Source of the DNA: Chromera velia
Lineage: Eukaryota > Sar > Chromeraceae
Assembly: GCA_018398765.1 (NCBI GenBank)
Contig: JAHBMJ010001118.1
Location: 64,001-117,339 of the forward strand
Direction of reading: 5' to 3'
Length of the DNA stretch: 53,339 bases
Shown here piece after piece: positions 10,972 to 23,216 of the stretch; position 1 is the stretch's first letter, and every line of letters starts with the position of its first letter. The notes beneath the pieces are model-generated. The model searched no databases and had not been told where the DNA came from. It worked only from the letters and a program-made list of their open reading frames with translations. A program made the position numbers and the translations under genes.

Positions 10972-12552
10972 ATGTCGGACGACATCACGTTGAATTTGGT
11001 GGTCCATCTACCCGGAGATGAGAAGACTGTCAAACTTGCAATGCCGGGATTTAAAGGAGGACTTTCTCTGAAGGCCAATGTGGATGCCAACAGAGCGCAA
11101 TTTGATGCAGTACTGCCGAAGGACCTGGTGGACTATAGTGAAGTCACGGGGAGGGTTGTTCACGGAGGCAGAAACAGAATTATCCCGGAGGACCAAAAAC
11201 TTGTAGACAGCGGAATACTGGACGGGGATGTCGTTCATTGTCAGTGAAATTGTTGGCTAGATAGATGAACGCGTGCAGTCATTTGTCCGTGTACTGGGAT
11301 GGAATCCGATTCTCTGAGGGTTGGAAGAAGAGACGGCGAGGGTCCTCAATTTGACTTCAACATGTGTAGTCGAATTTTCGTCATTCAACCCCTTCCTGCC
11401 ATCTTCATCTATGTATCTGTGTTCATCATCGATCTCGTAGTTTTCTTTAAAGGAGCTTTTGGGATTAAAATGGAGTCTCGGAATTTTCATGTTCTGACTC
11501 TCTTCGCATTTTCCTTTCCTCCTTTCCTTTTCTGTGTGCAGTATTTCTGAATACGTTCTTCTCTCATGACGACTACAAAAGGGTCAGCCCGGAAAGGAAA
11601 TGGAGAGAAGAGAGAGTCTACTGTGATGGATGGGGTTGCATATCGATCAGCCTGTCTGGGTGTGTGTCAGCTGAGGAAGGACGGGTTTTGCGTGTGCCCT
11701 CTCCCCTTGACGCCCATCCATTTCTGACTTGTTTCCATGTACGCTTCGCGCCTCTCCCTTGATTCGTACACGGCACGCACTTCTTAATTTCCTCTCTTTC
11801 ACACTTCAATGCTCTCTCTCGTCTGCATGCATGGACAAGGAGGGGCAACTTCCTGGAATTAATTCCGCATTGAGTTGATTCCTGCTGGCCGTCAGTGTAC
11901 GCACGCATACACTTGCCCCCGGCTTTTTTTTGCGGGAGGGAAAGCTCAGACGTCAGAGAGTGGGTGAGTAAGCGAGTGAGCGTGCATGAGCTAAAGTGAG
12001 CGAGTGAGTGAACGTGCATGAGCGTGGGTGAATGAGTGAGTGAGTGGATTGCAGCTTCAGGAGCACAAGAAGTTGGTTGCACAGCACCTGTCGGGAGGGA
12101 ACTTTGAAGTGAACGAGGGCAAACTGCTTGCCGACGAGAATGTGGAGGACTGGGACGACCATGAGATGGCCACAGCGGCGGCCGCAGGGAGGGGACAGTT
12201 GCGGTACGATGACGATGACGCGGGTGAGTATGACGAGGAAGAGATGGACGGGGAGGATGGAGAAGGGGAGGGGGGAGGGGGTCCCGTATTTTTGGATATC
12301 GAAGCCTTTCGAAGGGGTGAGCAGCCTGGGCATCTGGCAGCACCTCCTTCACAAGCGAGGCAGTTGGAGGGAGAGGTTGACGCTGATGAGCATCAGCCAG
12401 AAGGGGAGGGGAGGAGTACGTTTGACTTGAGAGAGATTGGGGCTCCCGTTCCAGGAGCTGCATCTTCCTCTTCGGCCTCAGCATCTGCGTCGCATCCTCC
12501 GCCGCCTCATGAAGAGGAGGACGATGACGAGGAAGTAGTGGTGGGCTCATGA
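10972..12552 (+). CDS. N-terminal ubiquitin-like-domain protein with acidic C-terminal tail, three exons
   Basis: Exons 10972-11239, 11542-11582 and 12055-12552 join in phase to give about 268 residues. The first 90 residues look like a beta-grasp ubiquitin-like fold: a beta-hairpin start (ITLNLVVHLPGDEKTVKL), then GRVVHGGR, KLVDSGILDGDVV and, only after splicing, the last strand HLFLN. Without the splice at the consensus donor GTCAGT the frame would stop just before that strand, which supports the junction. There is no di-glycine end, so this is a domain and not a conjugated modifier. The middle reads DYKRLQEHKKLVAQHL and the tail is rich in Asp/Glu, Gly and Ser. I do not recognise the family beyond the Ubl domain. 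Stop codon TGA. Confidence 0.65.
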
Positions 12553-14332
12553 CAAAGAAAAGAGACAAACGGACAGACAGACATACCGAGAGCGGCTTCA
12601 GTGGAGAGAAAGGAGGGAGGGGGTATGCAGTGAAGGAAGATGGATGGCTGGCTTCCTTTTGTCTTTCCCCTTGCACTTTCTTTTCTCTTCTTCTTCTGTT
12701 TGTCTCCTTCTTCTTTCCTCTGTGGATTGCCTCTCGCCGCATCTACCTACCTTTGTCGAGTCCAATGATAAAAGAAAGAAAGGAAGGAAAAGAATAAATT
12801 TGATTGAATCTGTGGATGGTTGTCGGGAGAGGAATGTGGGAAGGAAAGAAAGAAAAAGGAAAGGGCAGGGAAAGGATTGATGACGGATGACATGCAGGGG
12901 TGCTTTGTGAGAGAGCCGGGTGGATAGATGGATGGATGGAGAGGGAGGGAGGGAGAGAGAAAGAATTAAGTAAGTGCATGGGTCGGGGTGAGACGAGAGA
13001 GAGACGGCTTCTGGTTGACCTCCCGTGCGCTCTTGACAAATCCCCTCGGGTTCCGTCTAGGGTTTGTTTGTGTTTGTAAAAGGAAGGAAGGCCGAGGCCG
13101 AAAGGGAAGGAGGAAGGGAGGCTTTGCGTAACGAGACGTGACGACAACTGCGTGGAGGTCCACACATGCAGACTGAGTGATGCATCGATTTGGCAGAGGG
13201 GACAAGAGAGGGGAGGAAGTGACGAATTCAAATAGCTGAATGCCTCTGACTTATTGACTCACTGACATCGTTTGGATGGATGTTGAGGGGATGGAAGGAA
13301 GTTGTAAAGTGAAGCTGCGTGCATGCACACGAAATTGCCCCCTTTCATGCGCCCTCTAATATGAAAAAATGAATAAATAATCAACTTTGTGCCTCGGTCC
13401 ATACTTTCTGTAGGAAAGTTGACGGGGGCTGGTGATTTCGTTGATGCCTGCTCACGGCCCATGCATGGACTCCGGTTCCCCCCTTATTTCTTCGCTGTCC
13501 TCTCTTGTATTGCTCCCACAAGATAGAAGCTATGCTCCTACCGTCGCGTCCCCGCCTTCGCACCTTCTTTCCCTTCCATTTCCCCTCTGGTGGATGTACC
13601 GGCATGCATGCAATAAAACGAAACGCACAACAGGTATCCGGGTGCTGGCAAGGAAACACAGACAGGTAGAAATACTGAGATGAGGAGACCGGCAGAAAAG
13701 AAGAGAAGAGAAACTTCCTTTGGCTGCCTGGATCGAAGGAAGAAAGTTCAATGCAAGAAAGCAAAAGTGGATGCATAGAGGGCAAGAGAGAAAGAACGGT
13801 CCTTCCTGCAGAGGGAGAGAGAGAGTCTTGCAATTCCGTTCAAACAGACAAGACGCCTTCATTTCTCCCCCGACACGTGAGTGCGAGCATGTTCGTCGAG
13901 TTGGTGATTCGTCCGATGAACTGGGGTCATGCGCTCTGTGGCGTGTCTCGCACAGCCCTGCGCTTTTGCCTTCTGAAAGTGCTTGGGAGCCTGCATCTAT
14001 CTACATGGCATGGCTGTTCCTTTCCTCCTTTCAGTTTGTCCTTCTGTTTTTTTGGTGGAGTGCGTGCCATTCAATCACTCAATCCGTTTGAGCGCCCGCT
14101 CCCTTGACTCTTCTCTTCAGTGATTCGTTTGACGGGCCCCGCACCACCTGTGCAAATTGAGGCGGCCTGGCGTGCAGTCCTATGTTGGTACAGCCAATGA
14201 ACAAGAAAGAGAGGCGTCTCCTGCATTTTCCTCTGCCCCTGCGGGCGTATGCGTGCGCGCGTGTCTGCCTCCCTCTCTGCCTGCCTGCTTACTTCTTTAC
14301 ACGCCCCCCTGCATTTGTGAGTGAGCATCAAA

Positions 14333-14334
<2 letters not shown>

Positions 14335-14392
<58 letters not shown>

Positions 14393-14442
14393 CTGTGTGT
14401 GTTTGTGTGTGTGTGTGTGTGTCTGTGTGTGTCTGTGTGTGA
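14335..14442. repeat. GT dinucleotide array
   Basis: About 50 GT units with occasional GC or TC interruptions; it has no associated exon that I can see. Confidence 0.95.
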
Positions 14443-15066
14443 TGGTTCGTGTAATACCGTACCGTGAAAGACTTGAATACACCTGTTTGTGTATACAGAG
14501 AAGCCGGCAGGTGATGCAATCGAAGTTGAACTTGATTGGGTGCGCATGCATCGGTCGGTCCTTCTCATTTGATTGATGGCTGGTTCGGTGAGGAGGGGTC
14601 AGAGAGAGAGAGAGGGGACCGAGGGAAGCAGAACGGAAGGAAGTATGGAAATGCCTTCCGAAATTTGATAATGAAAAAGAGGCAAGAAGTGAAATTCAGG
14701 GCAGTGGGCACACAATGTCGTCCACCAACTAACTGCATATACTATTACATCAAATTCTTGCACCGTTAGTTGCACGTTATTTTAGATGTCGTTTCTCGTT
14801 CACTAGGCTAGTCACTAGGTTTGTTTGCGCGATGTATTTAAGAAAAAGCCGATAGCGATAATGTCTAGGATGATGCACTACATGCCAGTGAAACTATAGA
14901 TGATGCATGATCATGATGATGATACAGCCTATAGAATCTAGCCTTAGATCTAGCCTAGGATTGATTGATAGATTGTGCACTAGATAAATTAAGCTACTAA
15001 AATTTTAAAAAAATAAAATTCAAGTCAACATCCAAAGTTCCTCAATTTAGATTCTACACTCCATTT

Positions 15067-15142
15067 GTATTGATTGATTGATTGATTGATATGTTCCGCC
15101 CTAGGGCCTTCCCGCTATGTCTATCTGTCGCCAGAGCTTGTA
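15067..15142 (-). mobile_element. Short 5'-truncated copy of the (TCAA)n-tailed element
   Basis: Read on the minus strand, it starts at AGCTCTGG and ends in ATA(TCAA)n, matching 4008-4077 base for base except at about four transitions. Copy length is about 70 bases. Confidence 0.55.
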
Positions 15143-15199
15143 TGACTCCACGTAGAAATGCACATTGAACTACATTGAACTACACATTAAATTTACAAA

Positions 15200-15273
15200 C
15201 ATTGGGAGCATGGCTCCACTCTAGCAAAGCCAACTTCATTCATTCATTCATTCATTCATTCATTCATTCATTA
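15200..15273 (+). mobile_element. Short element end with (TTCA)n tail, copy A
   Basis: The segment GGGAGCATGGCTCCACTC through AAAGCCAAC is followed by about nine TTCA units. The same sequence with the same tail occurs inverted at about 36650-36710, which argues for a mobile element whose copies share one 3' end. Confidence 0.5.
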
Positions 15274-16219
15274 AAACTACCATCATAATTATTAGTAGAA
15301 TTTACAACGAGTAATCGATCAATCACATGGGATTACATAGAGGGATTACATTGTGTTCGGGGCCGGAGCCTATACCTGCGAGCCAGTTATCTGATATCAC
15401 AATTAAGCTAGCAATTAAATTCAAGTTGGGTATAGTTGGGTGTTAAGATCTACATCTCGGTTCATGAAGTTCTCAACAAATAAATTTAAAAGTTTCGCTG
15501 CGGGGTTCAGCGGCATCTTCAGTTCTAGCTTCAGCTAGATCTTCAGCCAAGTTCAGACTGTTCAGAGCGTCTGAGAGTGATTCTGAGCGAATGGCTACTC
15601 ATGGATATTGCCCATCTGTAAGAGGCTAAGCAAAAGGGCATTCGCTGTGAAAGCCACCCTTTTTTGTCACACGTGCATGTCCCCAAAAGCCACCGTGACT
15701 GCATGTGCAACTGTTATACCGACTGAACACAGTCGAGTTGAGACTTGTCAGGGGGTGGCATCTCTTGGGGCATCCCATCACCATCAAATCCGGCAGTATC
15801 TCACTAGACTGACACTCAAAGGCTGAGAGTCATCGATGAATCCTGGCAGGGCGGCAGCACGTTGACTCGATCATAGAGTCGTTCGGCAAAGAAAGAACGA
15901 TCAACGAAGGCTATTGCTATCTGTCGGTCGCTCTGGTCGGAAAATCAAGTTGGTGGGCTCCTTCAGAGGAAGAACAGATCTTTTTTTTTCCGTGAAGAAA
16001 TGAACACTTCTATATGGCTGTCCCGCCCGTGGAAGGATATTTCTGCCCACTTGCTTCGCTCCTTCCTTCAGTTCCCCCCTCTCCCCCCCTCAACCAGGCT
16101 TACAAGGAGGGAGGCTCTCTAACTTCCCACCGAAACTCCTGAGACTGCCCCGACGAAGAAGAACTTCCCCTTCGTGGCTACACTCTCGGTCTCTTCTCCC
16201 AGAGCTGCCGCCCCGCCGG

Positions 16220-19200
16220 TCACCCCTTTCTTGACCCTCGATCAACCGGACGGTCACCCCTCTCTCCCCTCTCGACAACCCCTCCCTCCCGTTCTCTTTC
16301 TCGCCACCCCCCTCCACCCCTCTCCCTGTGAGAGTCCCTGTCGGGAGGGATCCCGTCGGTCTCCTTCCATCGAGAGGAGCCGGTGACGGCAGATGGGTGC
16401 GACCCGGAAGCGGCGGGGCGCTCGCGCCGTTCATGGTCTAGCTGCTGTCTGCTGCCAGAGACAGACGACCCCCGAGAAGAGGGGCCCTGGCCCTGCCCCC
16501 CCCCCCCTTGCCAAGGACGCAAACGGACGTCGGAGCCAGCAGCGGCCGGGGGGGCCAATCGGGGAGGAGGTCGACTGTAAAATTGGGAAGAGGACGAGGA
16601 GGAGGAGTGGTCAGCAGCCTGCTGCTGCTGTGCCCATCCAGCGTTCCCCCTGGACGGGGACACTGGTTGTGGGCCCTTTTTTTGTTGTGTCCCCTCTTTC
16701 TCCTTCAAACCGGGTCCCCTGTCTCTGCTGTGATTACGGCTTTGTCCACGGGAGTGTGAGTGTGAGGGCCCCTCTCTTTCTCTTTCTCTTTCTGGGAAGA
16801 GCCTCTGTCTCCCTTTCTCTCTGTCCAGCTCTCTCTCCCGTTCCCTGCTGGAACCTCTCCGATCTCTCTCCCCACCTCTCTCCCTGTCGTCTCCCCTCCC
16901 ACCGCGCCCCCCCAAACCCCCACCACGATGGTCGGAGACGGGAAAGGTCTCACGCGTCTCCCATTTCCCAGAAAACATCGGACTACTCGCCTGGTCACCC
17001 GCTATACCCTTAGCCCCCCACCCTGCTGAGGCCGAAGAAGAAGAAGAAGAGGACGCATGCCCCCCCCCTCCCCTTTGGGTCTTCAAACGAGGGTCCGTCA
17101 CGGTCTCCCTCCAACGCCCCGTGACCGCCGCGGACCCTGTAGTGTTTTCTGCTGCAGGGAGTCTCTCTCTACTGCTTCCTACTTGAGACTCTTGTGTGTT
17201 CACATTTTTATTCCGCCAACCGGAAAGCGGAAGGGGACGATTGGATCCCCCCGGCTGACCCTGTCCCTTCTCCCTCCCCCTCCATTGATTGTTCTGCTGA
17301 TTATTCGAAAAATGCGATGCACTCCCTGCTGCTGCCGTTGTTCCTTTTGATGGCTGCTCCTCATTTCTCCTCTCTTTCCATGAGGAGGACGAGGAAGGGA
17401 AACCCCCCCCACCCCCAGCCATCCACTCAGCCCCCCTTTTCCCCTTTTTCGATTGCCCCCCACTTCCCGCTGGCACCTCTCGTACCTCCCACACCCCCGT
17501 GGTGACAGGACCGCAAGGAGTCCGACGGCGGCCTTTCCCTCTGCTTCTTCCTTTCGACCCCTTCCCCTTTGAAGTGGAAACTCCCCTCCGACCACCACCA
17601 CCACCTCCTCCAGCCGCAGCAGCAGCAGAGGCAGAGGCAGGCTCTTGCTGTCGGCCATTCGCATTCATATTCTGAGCAAGACTGCGGAGGTCGAAAGCGG
17701 CATTGAAGGGTTCCTCCTCTTCGTCAGGGCGAGGGGGGGATCGGGAATCTGTTTCTTCTCCTCCTTCGTTCCCCTTTTCTCCTTCCCCCTCTTCGTCTGG
17801 AAGCTCCCCTTCCTCCTCCTGTTCTTCCTCTCCGTCCAAATCTTCTTTTATTGCTGCTGCACAAGGGAAAGCAGCAGCAGCAGCAGGGGAGTCTGAGTCT
17901 CTTCCTCCTTCACCCAACGACACCCCGACCCCCGACAAGCCAACGCCACTACCCTGACTCCCAGAAAAACTGGAGACTCTCCCCGACCCACCGGTCGGTG
18001 CCCCTTTGTCTCTCCCTTGCTCCTCCACCTTCACGCCCCCCCCTCCCTCATGCTCATGCACACCGACAGGGCTAGAACTGGACGGCAGCATTCCATTGGG
18101 AGGTGGAGGCGAGGTGGGGGCGTGTGAGTCTCTGTCGACTGCCGCAGCGTCCTCTGTTGGGTGTGCGGCGTTGGAGGAGGAGTGGGCCTGCACGTGTCCA
18201 TTCGGACAGGAGGACCCGGCAGAGGAGGAGCCTGTGCCTACTGTGGCATCGAGACGCGCTGTACCTCCTGTGCCTGTCTCGGCAGGAGAACCTGGACCGG
18301 TTGGGTGGGTCTGAGATGTGCCCCCTCCTTCACTTTGCGCTGCACCGACGCCACCCGAAGTACTTCTGGTTGCAGGTGAGAGCGGTGTGCGATTTTCAGT
18401 CACTGACTCAGATCCGTTGGCGGCCGGAAATGCACCGTTTCCTCCCCCAACCCCCCCCCTCTCTCTCTGTGCACTGTCAATATCATGAGAAGCGGGGCAA
18501 AATAATCCCCTCAAACAACCGTTCTCCGACACAAAGTACTTACAGACCGTGCCCTGCATGAAAAAGGACAAGAGGGGAGGCACCCGAGGAGATGAGATCA
18601 GAGGAATGACCAAAAGAAGGGGTGACTGATAAAAAGAAACGAAAACGAGAAAGCATGAACACAGTATCCTGTCACGTTTTTTCCGCTTCATTTCCTCTTT
18701 CACTCACTCAAAAATACCCTTCATTCAAATACTTCCTTGAATACGGATGTCCTCTTCGTATTCCTTTTTTTTTACTTCAGCCTTGGAAAGAAAGACACAA
18801 AAACAGAAAGGCAAAATCCTAACACCACGAAAGGCATCCCGTGTGCTTACAAGTCGCAGGAACACAGAGTGACTTACCTTATTTGACTCCAAATCTGCTT
18901 TTGCATGTGAGAACATGCAGTTCGCCCCTTTCAGGCATCTGCAGGCAGCAGCAGCAGCAAAGAGACAACCCATGCAGCAAAAGCAAGCAGGTTCAAAAGA
19001 ATCCCCCCCTGGCACCCCCCCCCCTCCTCACGGAAAGCTAGTTTCATTCCCCCACTGTACGTTGACCCTTCAAGAGAAGAAACGGAAACAGCCGGGCGAG
19101 AGAGAATTTCAGTAAAACAGCTGCATGATGCATCGGATCTCTTCCCCCCTTCCAGCACTGTTAAAGAGGGAAAACAGGGGGGCCACAAAGGACAGAGGAG

Positions 19201-19873
19201 ATCACAGAACAAGAAAGCAGAGCGTCCATCGTTTCTGCCTGCCTGTGCCTGGCGAGGGGGTTGGCAGACTGACACATGTCTTCGGTAAGCCTCACAAGGG
19301 AATCCTCGGGCCTTCAAATGATGTTCCCTCGCATGCTCTGCATGCAGAGAGGGAATGAGAATGGGAGACGTGGAAGGAGAGCATGCAAAAACGAAGGACG
19401 AAGGTCAGCGCACGTAGGCATGAAGCCGCCAGAAGGAGAGGCGGTGGGAGGAATACAGAGAGGGGGAGGCTGGCAGGGTGGGTGCGAAGGAGCCTCGAGC
19501 GAAGATTGCGAACGGAGGAACGTGAAGGAAGAAAAAGAAGGTGCAGAAAACGCGAGAAACCTTCTCGCTCTTCGTCAGACGACCATTTTCGGTGTCTGCT
19601 TCGAAATTGTAAGGTTGAACAGCAAAGGAATGGAAGAAAAGGTGCCTGTTTCAAAGAAGCGGACAAGAGGAACAAAAGACACGTGAACAATACTGTGTAG
19701 TCAGAGATCCCTGTAAGAGACGGAAGCGAACTACAGCTGGGAACACAAACAAATGAAACACGGGGGCAACTCTGAGAAAAGCAGCCCCCCCACATTTCAC
19801 ACTCACGTTGATCTTCTTCGATCAGATTGGCGATCTCTGGTCCTCTGTCTACTTCTTCGTCCTCCATCATCAT
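16220..19873 (-). CDS. Tandem CCCH zinc-finger protein with long low-complexity tail, four exons
   Basis: CCCH fingers bind single-stranded RNA, usually in mRNA processing or decay. Exons 19807-19873, 19274-19337, 18878-18938 and 16220-18553 join in phase, giving about 841 residues. Finger 1 (CX7CX5CX3H, residues about 34-52) is assembled across the second intron, ending CLKGANCMFSH; finger 2 (CX8CX5CX3H) is CKYFVSENGCLRGLFCPASH. The rest is rich in Ser, Gly, Glu and Arg, with Gly runs, RERE blocks and a short aromatic motif repeated at least four times (VWEVREVP, RWRETVTDP, KWETRETFP, RWKETDGIP). Start is one of three consecutive ATGs at the head of an acidic peptide. Stop is TGA at 16220. 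The exact family is not recognised. Confidence 0.82.
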
Positions 19874-20587
19874 CTGTGAGTCTTAGTCTGTCCTAGCTGA
19901 CGTTGCCTGAGCCTCGTCTATTGCCACACAGAAATCTCTGAGAAAGGAATTCCTCCCACGTCCTCACTATTCGACACCACTGACTTAAAGACCGCGCGTC
20001 ACTGCAGGATCGATCACGTGTTGCCGTTCAGCCTAGCGAACGAAAACTGCGGATCGCCTAGTACTCGCAAACGAGACGGCCGGGTTTGAGCAGGGGGAGA
20101 AAAAACTGCAACCGCCAGTCCACAATCAACCGTGACACTCCAACATCTGTAGGCCTGAAGTCCGTACATACAGTTCTCTGCACTCAAGTGCGGGCAGTGA
20201 AAGTCGTTGTCAGTCGCTTCAGGGTTCTCTCATCATTGTTCTCTCATAGTAGATCCGCATGAGGTCTTTTCCTTCGTTAGCAGTGGGCTGGGGGTTGTAT
20301 AGTTAGCAGTGGGCTGGGGGTTGTATAGTTAGCAGTGGGCCCAAGCTGCAGAATCGTGGGGTATTGTGGAGTCGACGTGGACCCCGGCGATATACGCGCG
20401 AGCGCGCGCGCGCGCGCGCGCTGGAACTGTGTCTGCGCAAACTCACGTGGAATGCCTGGGTCCGCGCAATGAGAGTATCCACAACTTAATTCAATTCAAA
20501 AGAATTGCTTTCCTGCTGGAAAGCAATTATCTCTTAGCAATAACGATCTGATCGAATGTCTCCCAAATTTGAGGGGGTATCTGATAT
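19874..20587. other. Intergenic interval with a short tandem repeat and a GC alternating tract
   Basis: 20279-20340 holds 2.4 copies of a 26-base unit (AGCAGTGGGCTGGGGGTTGT...). 20395-20421 is an alternating GC/CG tract that could adopt Z-DNA. No exon was supported. Confidence 0.6.
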
Positions 20588-20998
20588 TCAGATCACGTTC
20601 GATCTGCCCCGTTTTCTCTTACGCTGGACTCTGCTGTTGGTTTTGTTATCAATAAGAGTAAAGGAAGAAGTTTCAGTCGGTTGATAAAGTACGTAGAGGT
20701 CTGATCCCGCTGCGACATGAAGATCGAAGCCGTCGCACTTCAACAGCTGAGCTTTGCAACTGCTCACTATGGCGTCTCCTCTGGGAGGTTCAATACGGTC
20801 CTCCCAATCTCACCGGATGAGGCCTTCACGGTGCTTGGGGTCAAAATTCTTAAGTGGAAAGTGCATCACGGGAGACGAGACTGCGGTGGAGACGGCAATG
20901 GAGTCGTTCCCGTCTCCTCGGTCTCCCTCAAGAACGTTTTGCGTATCTGGGCTCATGATGTCAGTAAGGAAGCCAGAGAGACAGCACAGATCTGTCAT
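20588..20998 (-). CDS. Small two-exon orphan protein, 118 residues
   Basis: Exon 20814-20998 begins with ATG and ends at donor GTGAGA in phase 2; exon 20588-20759 starts after TGAGCAG and ends with TGA. The joined product keeps one frame, with hydrophobic and charged residues well mixed (HFPLKNFDPKHREGLIR, then CKAQLLKCDGFDLHVAAG) and a strongly basic end (RVQRKRKRGRS). It could be a nuclear or nucleic-acid-binding protein, but I recognise no family. Another plausible exon sits upstream on the same strand near 21090-21190 (AAKEADRRKLHVWEPTDFW), so the real N terminus may be longer. Confidence 0.5.
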
Positions 20999-21362
20999 TG
21001 CAGTTTCGTCGGGTGTGTCGTGGACTCCTTTAATGTTTCAATGTTGTCTGGCACTCTTCCTGTTTGAGAGAGGTTGCATCCACTAATCCGCGTTCCGTGT
21101 CTATGCGTGCGTCTGTGTGTCTCCAAAAGTCTGTGGGTTCCCAGACGTGCAGCTTTCTCCGATCTGCCTCCTTTGCTGCCTGTAAAAGGTCTGTCTGACT
21201 GATTGTTTGAACCCTTGCATTCCTCACGAACCACCAAGCAGACAATGATCAGCACGCTTCTCATCGCCGTCTCTTCTCTGTGCATAATGGTCAGTCACTC
21301 AGGTGGAAACTGCCCACTTTCGCGTTGCACCATGTATTGATACACACACATACACACACACA

Positions 21363-21430
<68 letters not shown>

Positions 21431-21732
21431 GAGGTAGTTGGGCAGAGAAACTGCTGGAGTCGATAACTGTGTGAGTTTACAGTCCGCGACCCGTCCTCGA
21501 TTTTATCTTGAAGAACGAAACGGTGATGAGGGTGACTTGGTTGTAGAGACTGGTGGACAGGCTGCCAGGCGTACTCAGAAGACAGAAAAGAGAAACAACA
21601 ACGCTTGAAGAGAGGAGGGAATAATTGGATCTTCTTTCCTTACTCGGCCGACTTCCTTTGCCCCTTCCGTTTTGCTTCCTTTTGGTGTAGAGGGGAGCGA
21701 GGGAGGAACTGGCTCGAAAGTAAGACAGTGCA
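20999..21732. other. Interval between divergent genes with CA microsatellite
   Basis: It contains a possible minus-strand exon near 21090-21190, a CA array at 21342-21430 with TA interruptions, and a short stretch (21482-21560) that is open on both strands. None could be assigned. Confidence 0.5.
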
Positions 21733-22665
21733 TTGATGAAAAGAGAGACTCGCTTGTGCACCCATAAACAAAAATACAAGAGATATAGAATACGATCAAT
21801 CGAACGAGTGCATTCAGGAGGGGAGTTGCGGGCCTGGCGGACTGCCGACTTTGCGTGTGAGGCGACGATCAGACTCTTGGAGGACGACAGGGTGGGTAGG
21901 GTAAAATCTGCTGAGCGCTCATCGATTGGATGATTGACGGTTCATCGGTGCATTCTTTGCATGGTCAATTTGTCTCAACTATCCGACCACTTTCTGGCAG
22001 ACGAAAGTAGGGGGTCAATAATGTGTGAGGGTGGAAAGACAACGGCTCTTGGACAAAGTGTGCATGGGCAGATTTTTGCGTGAGTCCATGGAGGAAATTG
22101 CGGCGCCAAGAAGGCAGTGCCGTGCTTCTAGTTCCTGCATGTTTTGTTTTCACTGGTGATTTGCGGTCCTGCTTTTCACTTTGCTTCCTCTTGCTCTGTC
22201 CGTCGGTGTTTTCCTTCCCCCTTCCTTCATGCTTTCGTTCTTCCTTCCTTCCTTCCTTCCTTCCTTCTTTCCTTCCTTCCTTCCTTCCTTCCTTCTTTCC
22301 TTCCTTCCTTCCTTTCCTTCCTTTCCTTCCTTTCCTTCCTTCCTTCCTTCTTTCCTTCCGTCCTTCCTTCCTTCCTTCTTTCCTTCCTTCCTTTCTTCCT
22401 TCCCTCCTGCCTGCGTGCCTTTCTTTGGTTTCCCTTTTTCTGTCTCTCGCTCTGTTTCGCACTCATAAAATGCATACATGTATGTATATGAATATTCAGC
22501 TAAATATGATCTGCTCTGATTTGTGTGCAGAAGGTGTGGATGTCTACTGCTGCACTGGAGCCCGAAGAGGGAAAGCGGCTCGCCTTTATTCACTGCAAGA
22601 GTGGGTCGGTCGACCTGTCTGGGTGCCTGCTTGTCTGCCTGTCTCTCTCTCTGTCTGATTGGCTG

Positions 22666-22702
<37 letters not shown>

Positions 22703-23169
22703 GATTGTCTGTCTGTCTGTCTCTGTGGGCAGCTAGATCGGAAGGCATATCCAGGAAAGGAAAAGAAAGGCTATCGGAAGAAAAGAAGAAATTGAAAGAA
22801 ATTGACGCACTTTGAGTGAAGGAGGCACTTGGGCAGGCCTGTTTTCTCAGCATGAAGCTGTTTCTTCCAGCCCTTTCATCTCTTTTTCCATACTTAGAGA
22901 TAAGTTGGTGGTCGGAGCGCGTTATATTTTTACCAAGCTGACTAAGCATTTGTCACTGCATTCTCTCCCCGCCCTTAGAAGACACGAGTGGGTGGACTGG
23001 CGAACATCCAGTGGGCTCTGTGGGATTTATCTCGGACATCGGTGGGTATAAATGGTCGCACGCATTTGCGTGAGCATGGAAGTGTGTGAGGAAGTGCGTG
23101 TACCTTTTTTGAAGGAAGCGGAAAGTCGGCGGGATGTGTCAGAGAGTTCTTGTGTGTGCGTGTGTGTGT

Positions 23170-23216
<47 letters not shown>

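Larger units (their letters stand above)
12553..16219. other. Gene-free interval with microsatellites and an AT-rich island
   Basis: 12553-14600 is made of purine- and pyrimidine-rich tracts, including a long GT array at about 14335-14442. 14770-15600 is AT-rich and carries two retroelement tails listed separately. 15600-16219 shows no convincing exon. Open frames on both strands here are low-complexity. Confidence 0.6.

Noticed and set aside
11618-12742. 374-codon minus-strand frame, Pro/His/Ser-rich
   Set aside because: It lies opposite the acidic exon of the Ubl gene and has no recognisable domain or splice context.
21482-21560. Possible exon open on both strands near 21482
   Set aside because: No splice partner on either strand keeps phase convincingly.
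21965-22658. Long frames on both strands with Arg-Lys-Glu-Gly or Pro-Ser-Phe repeats
   Set aside because: Pure translation of the (CCTT)n array; not an intrinsically disordered gene.
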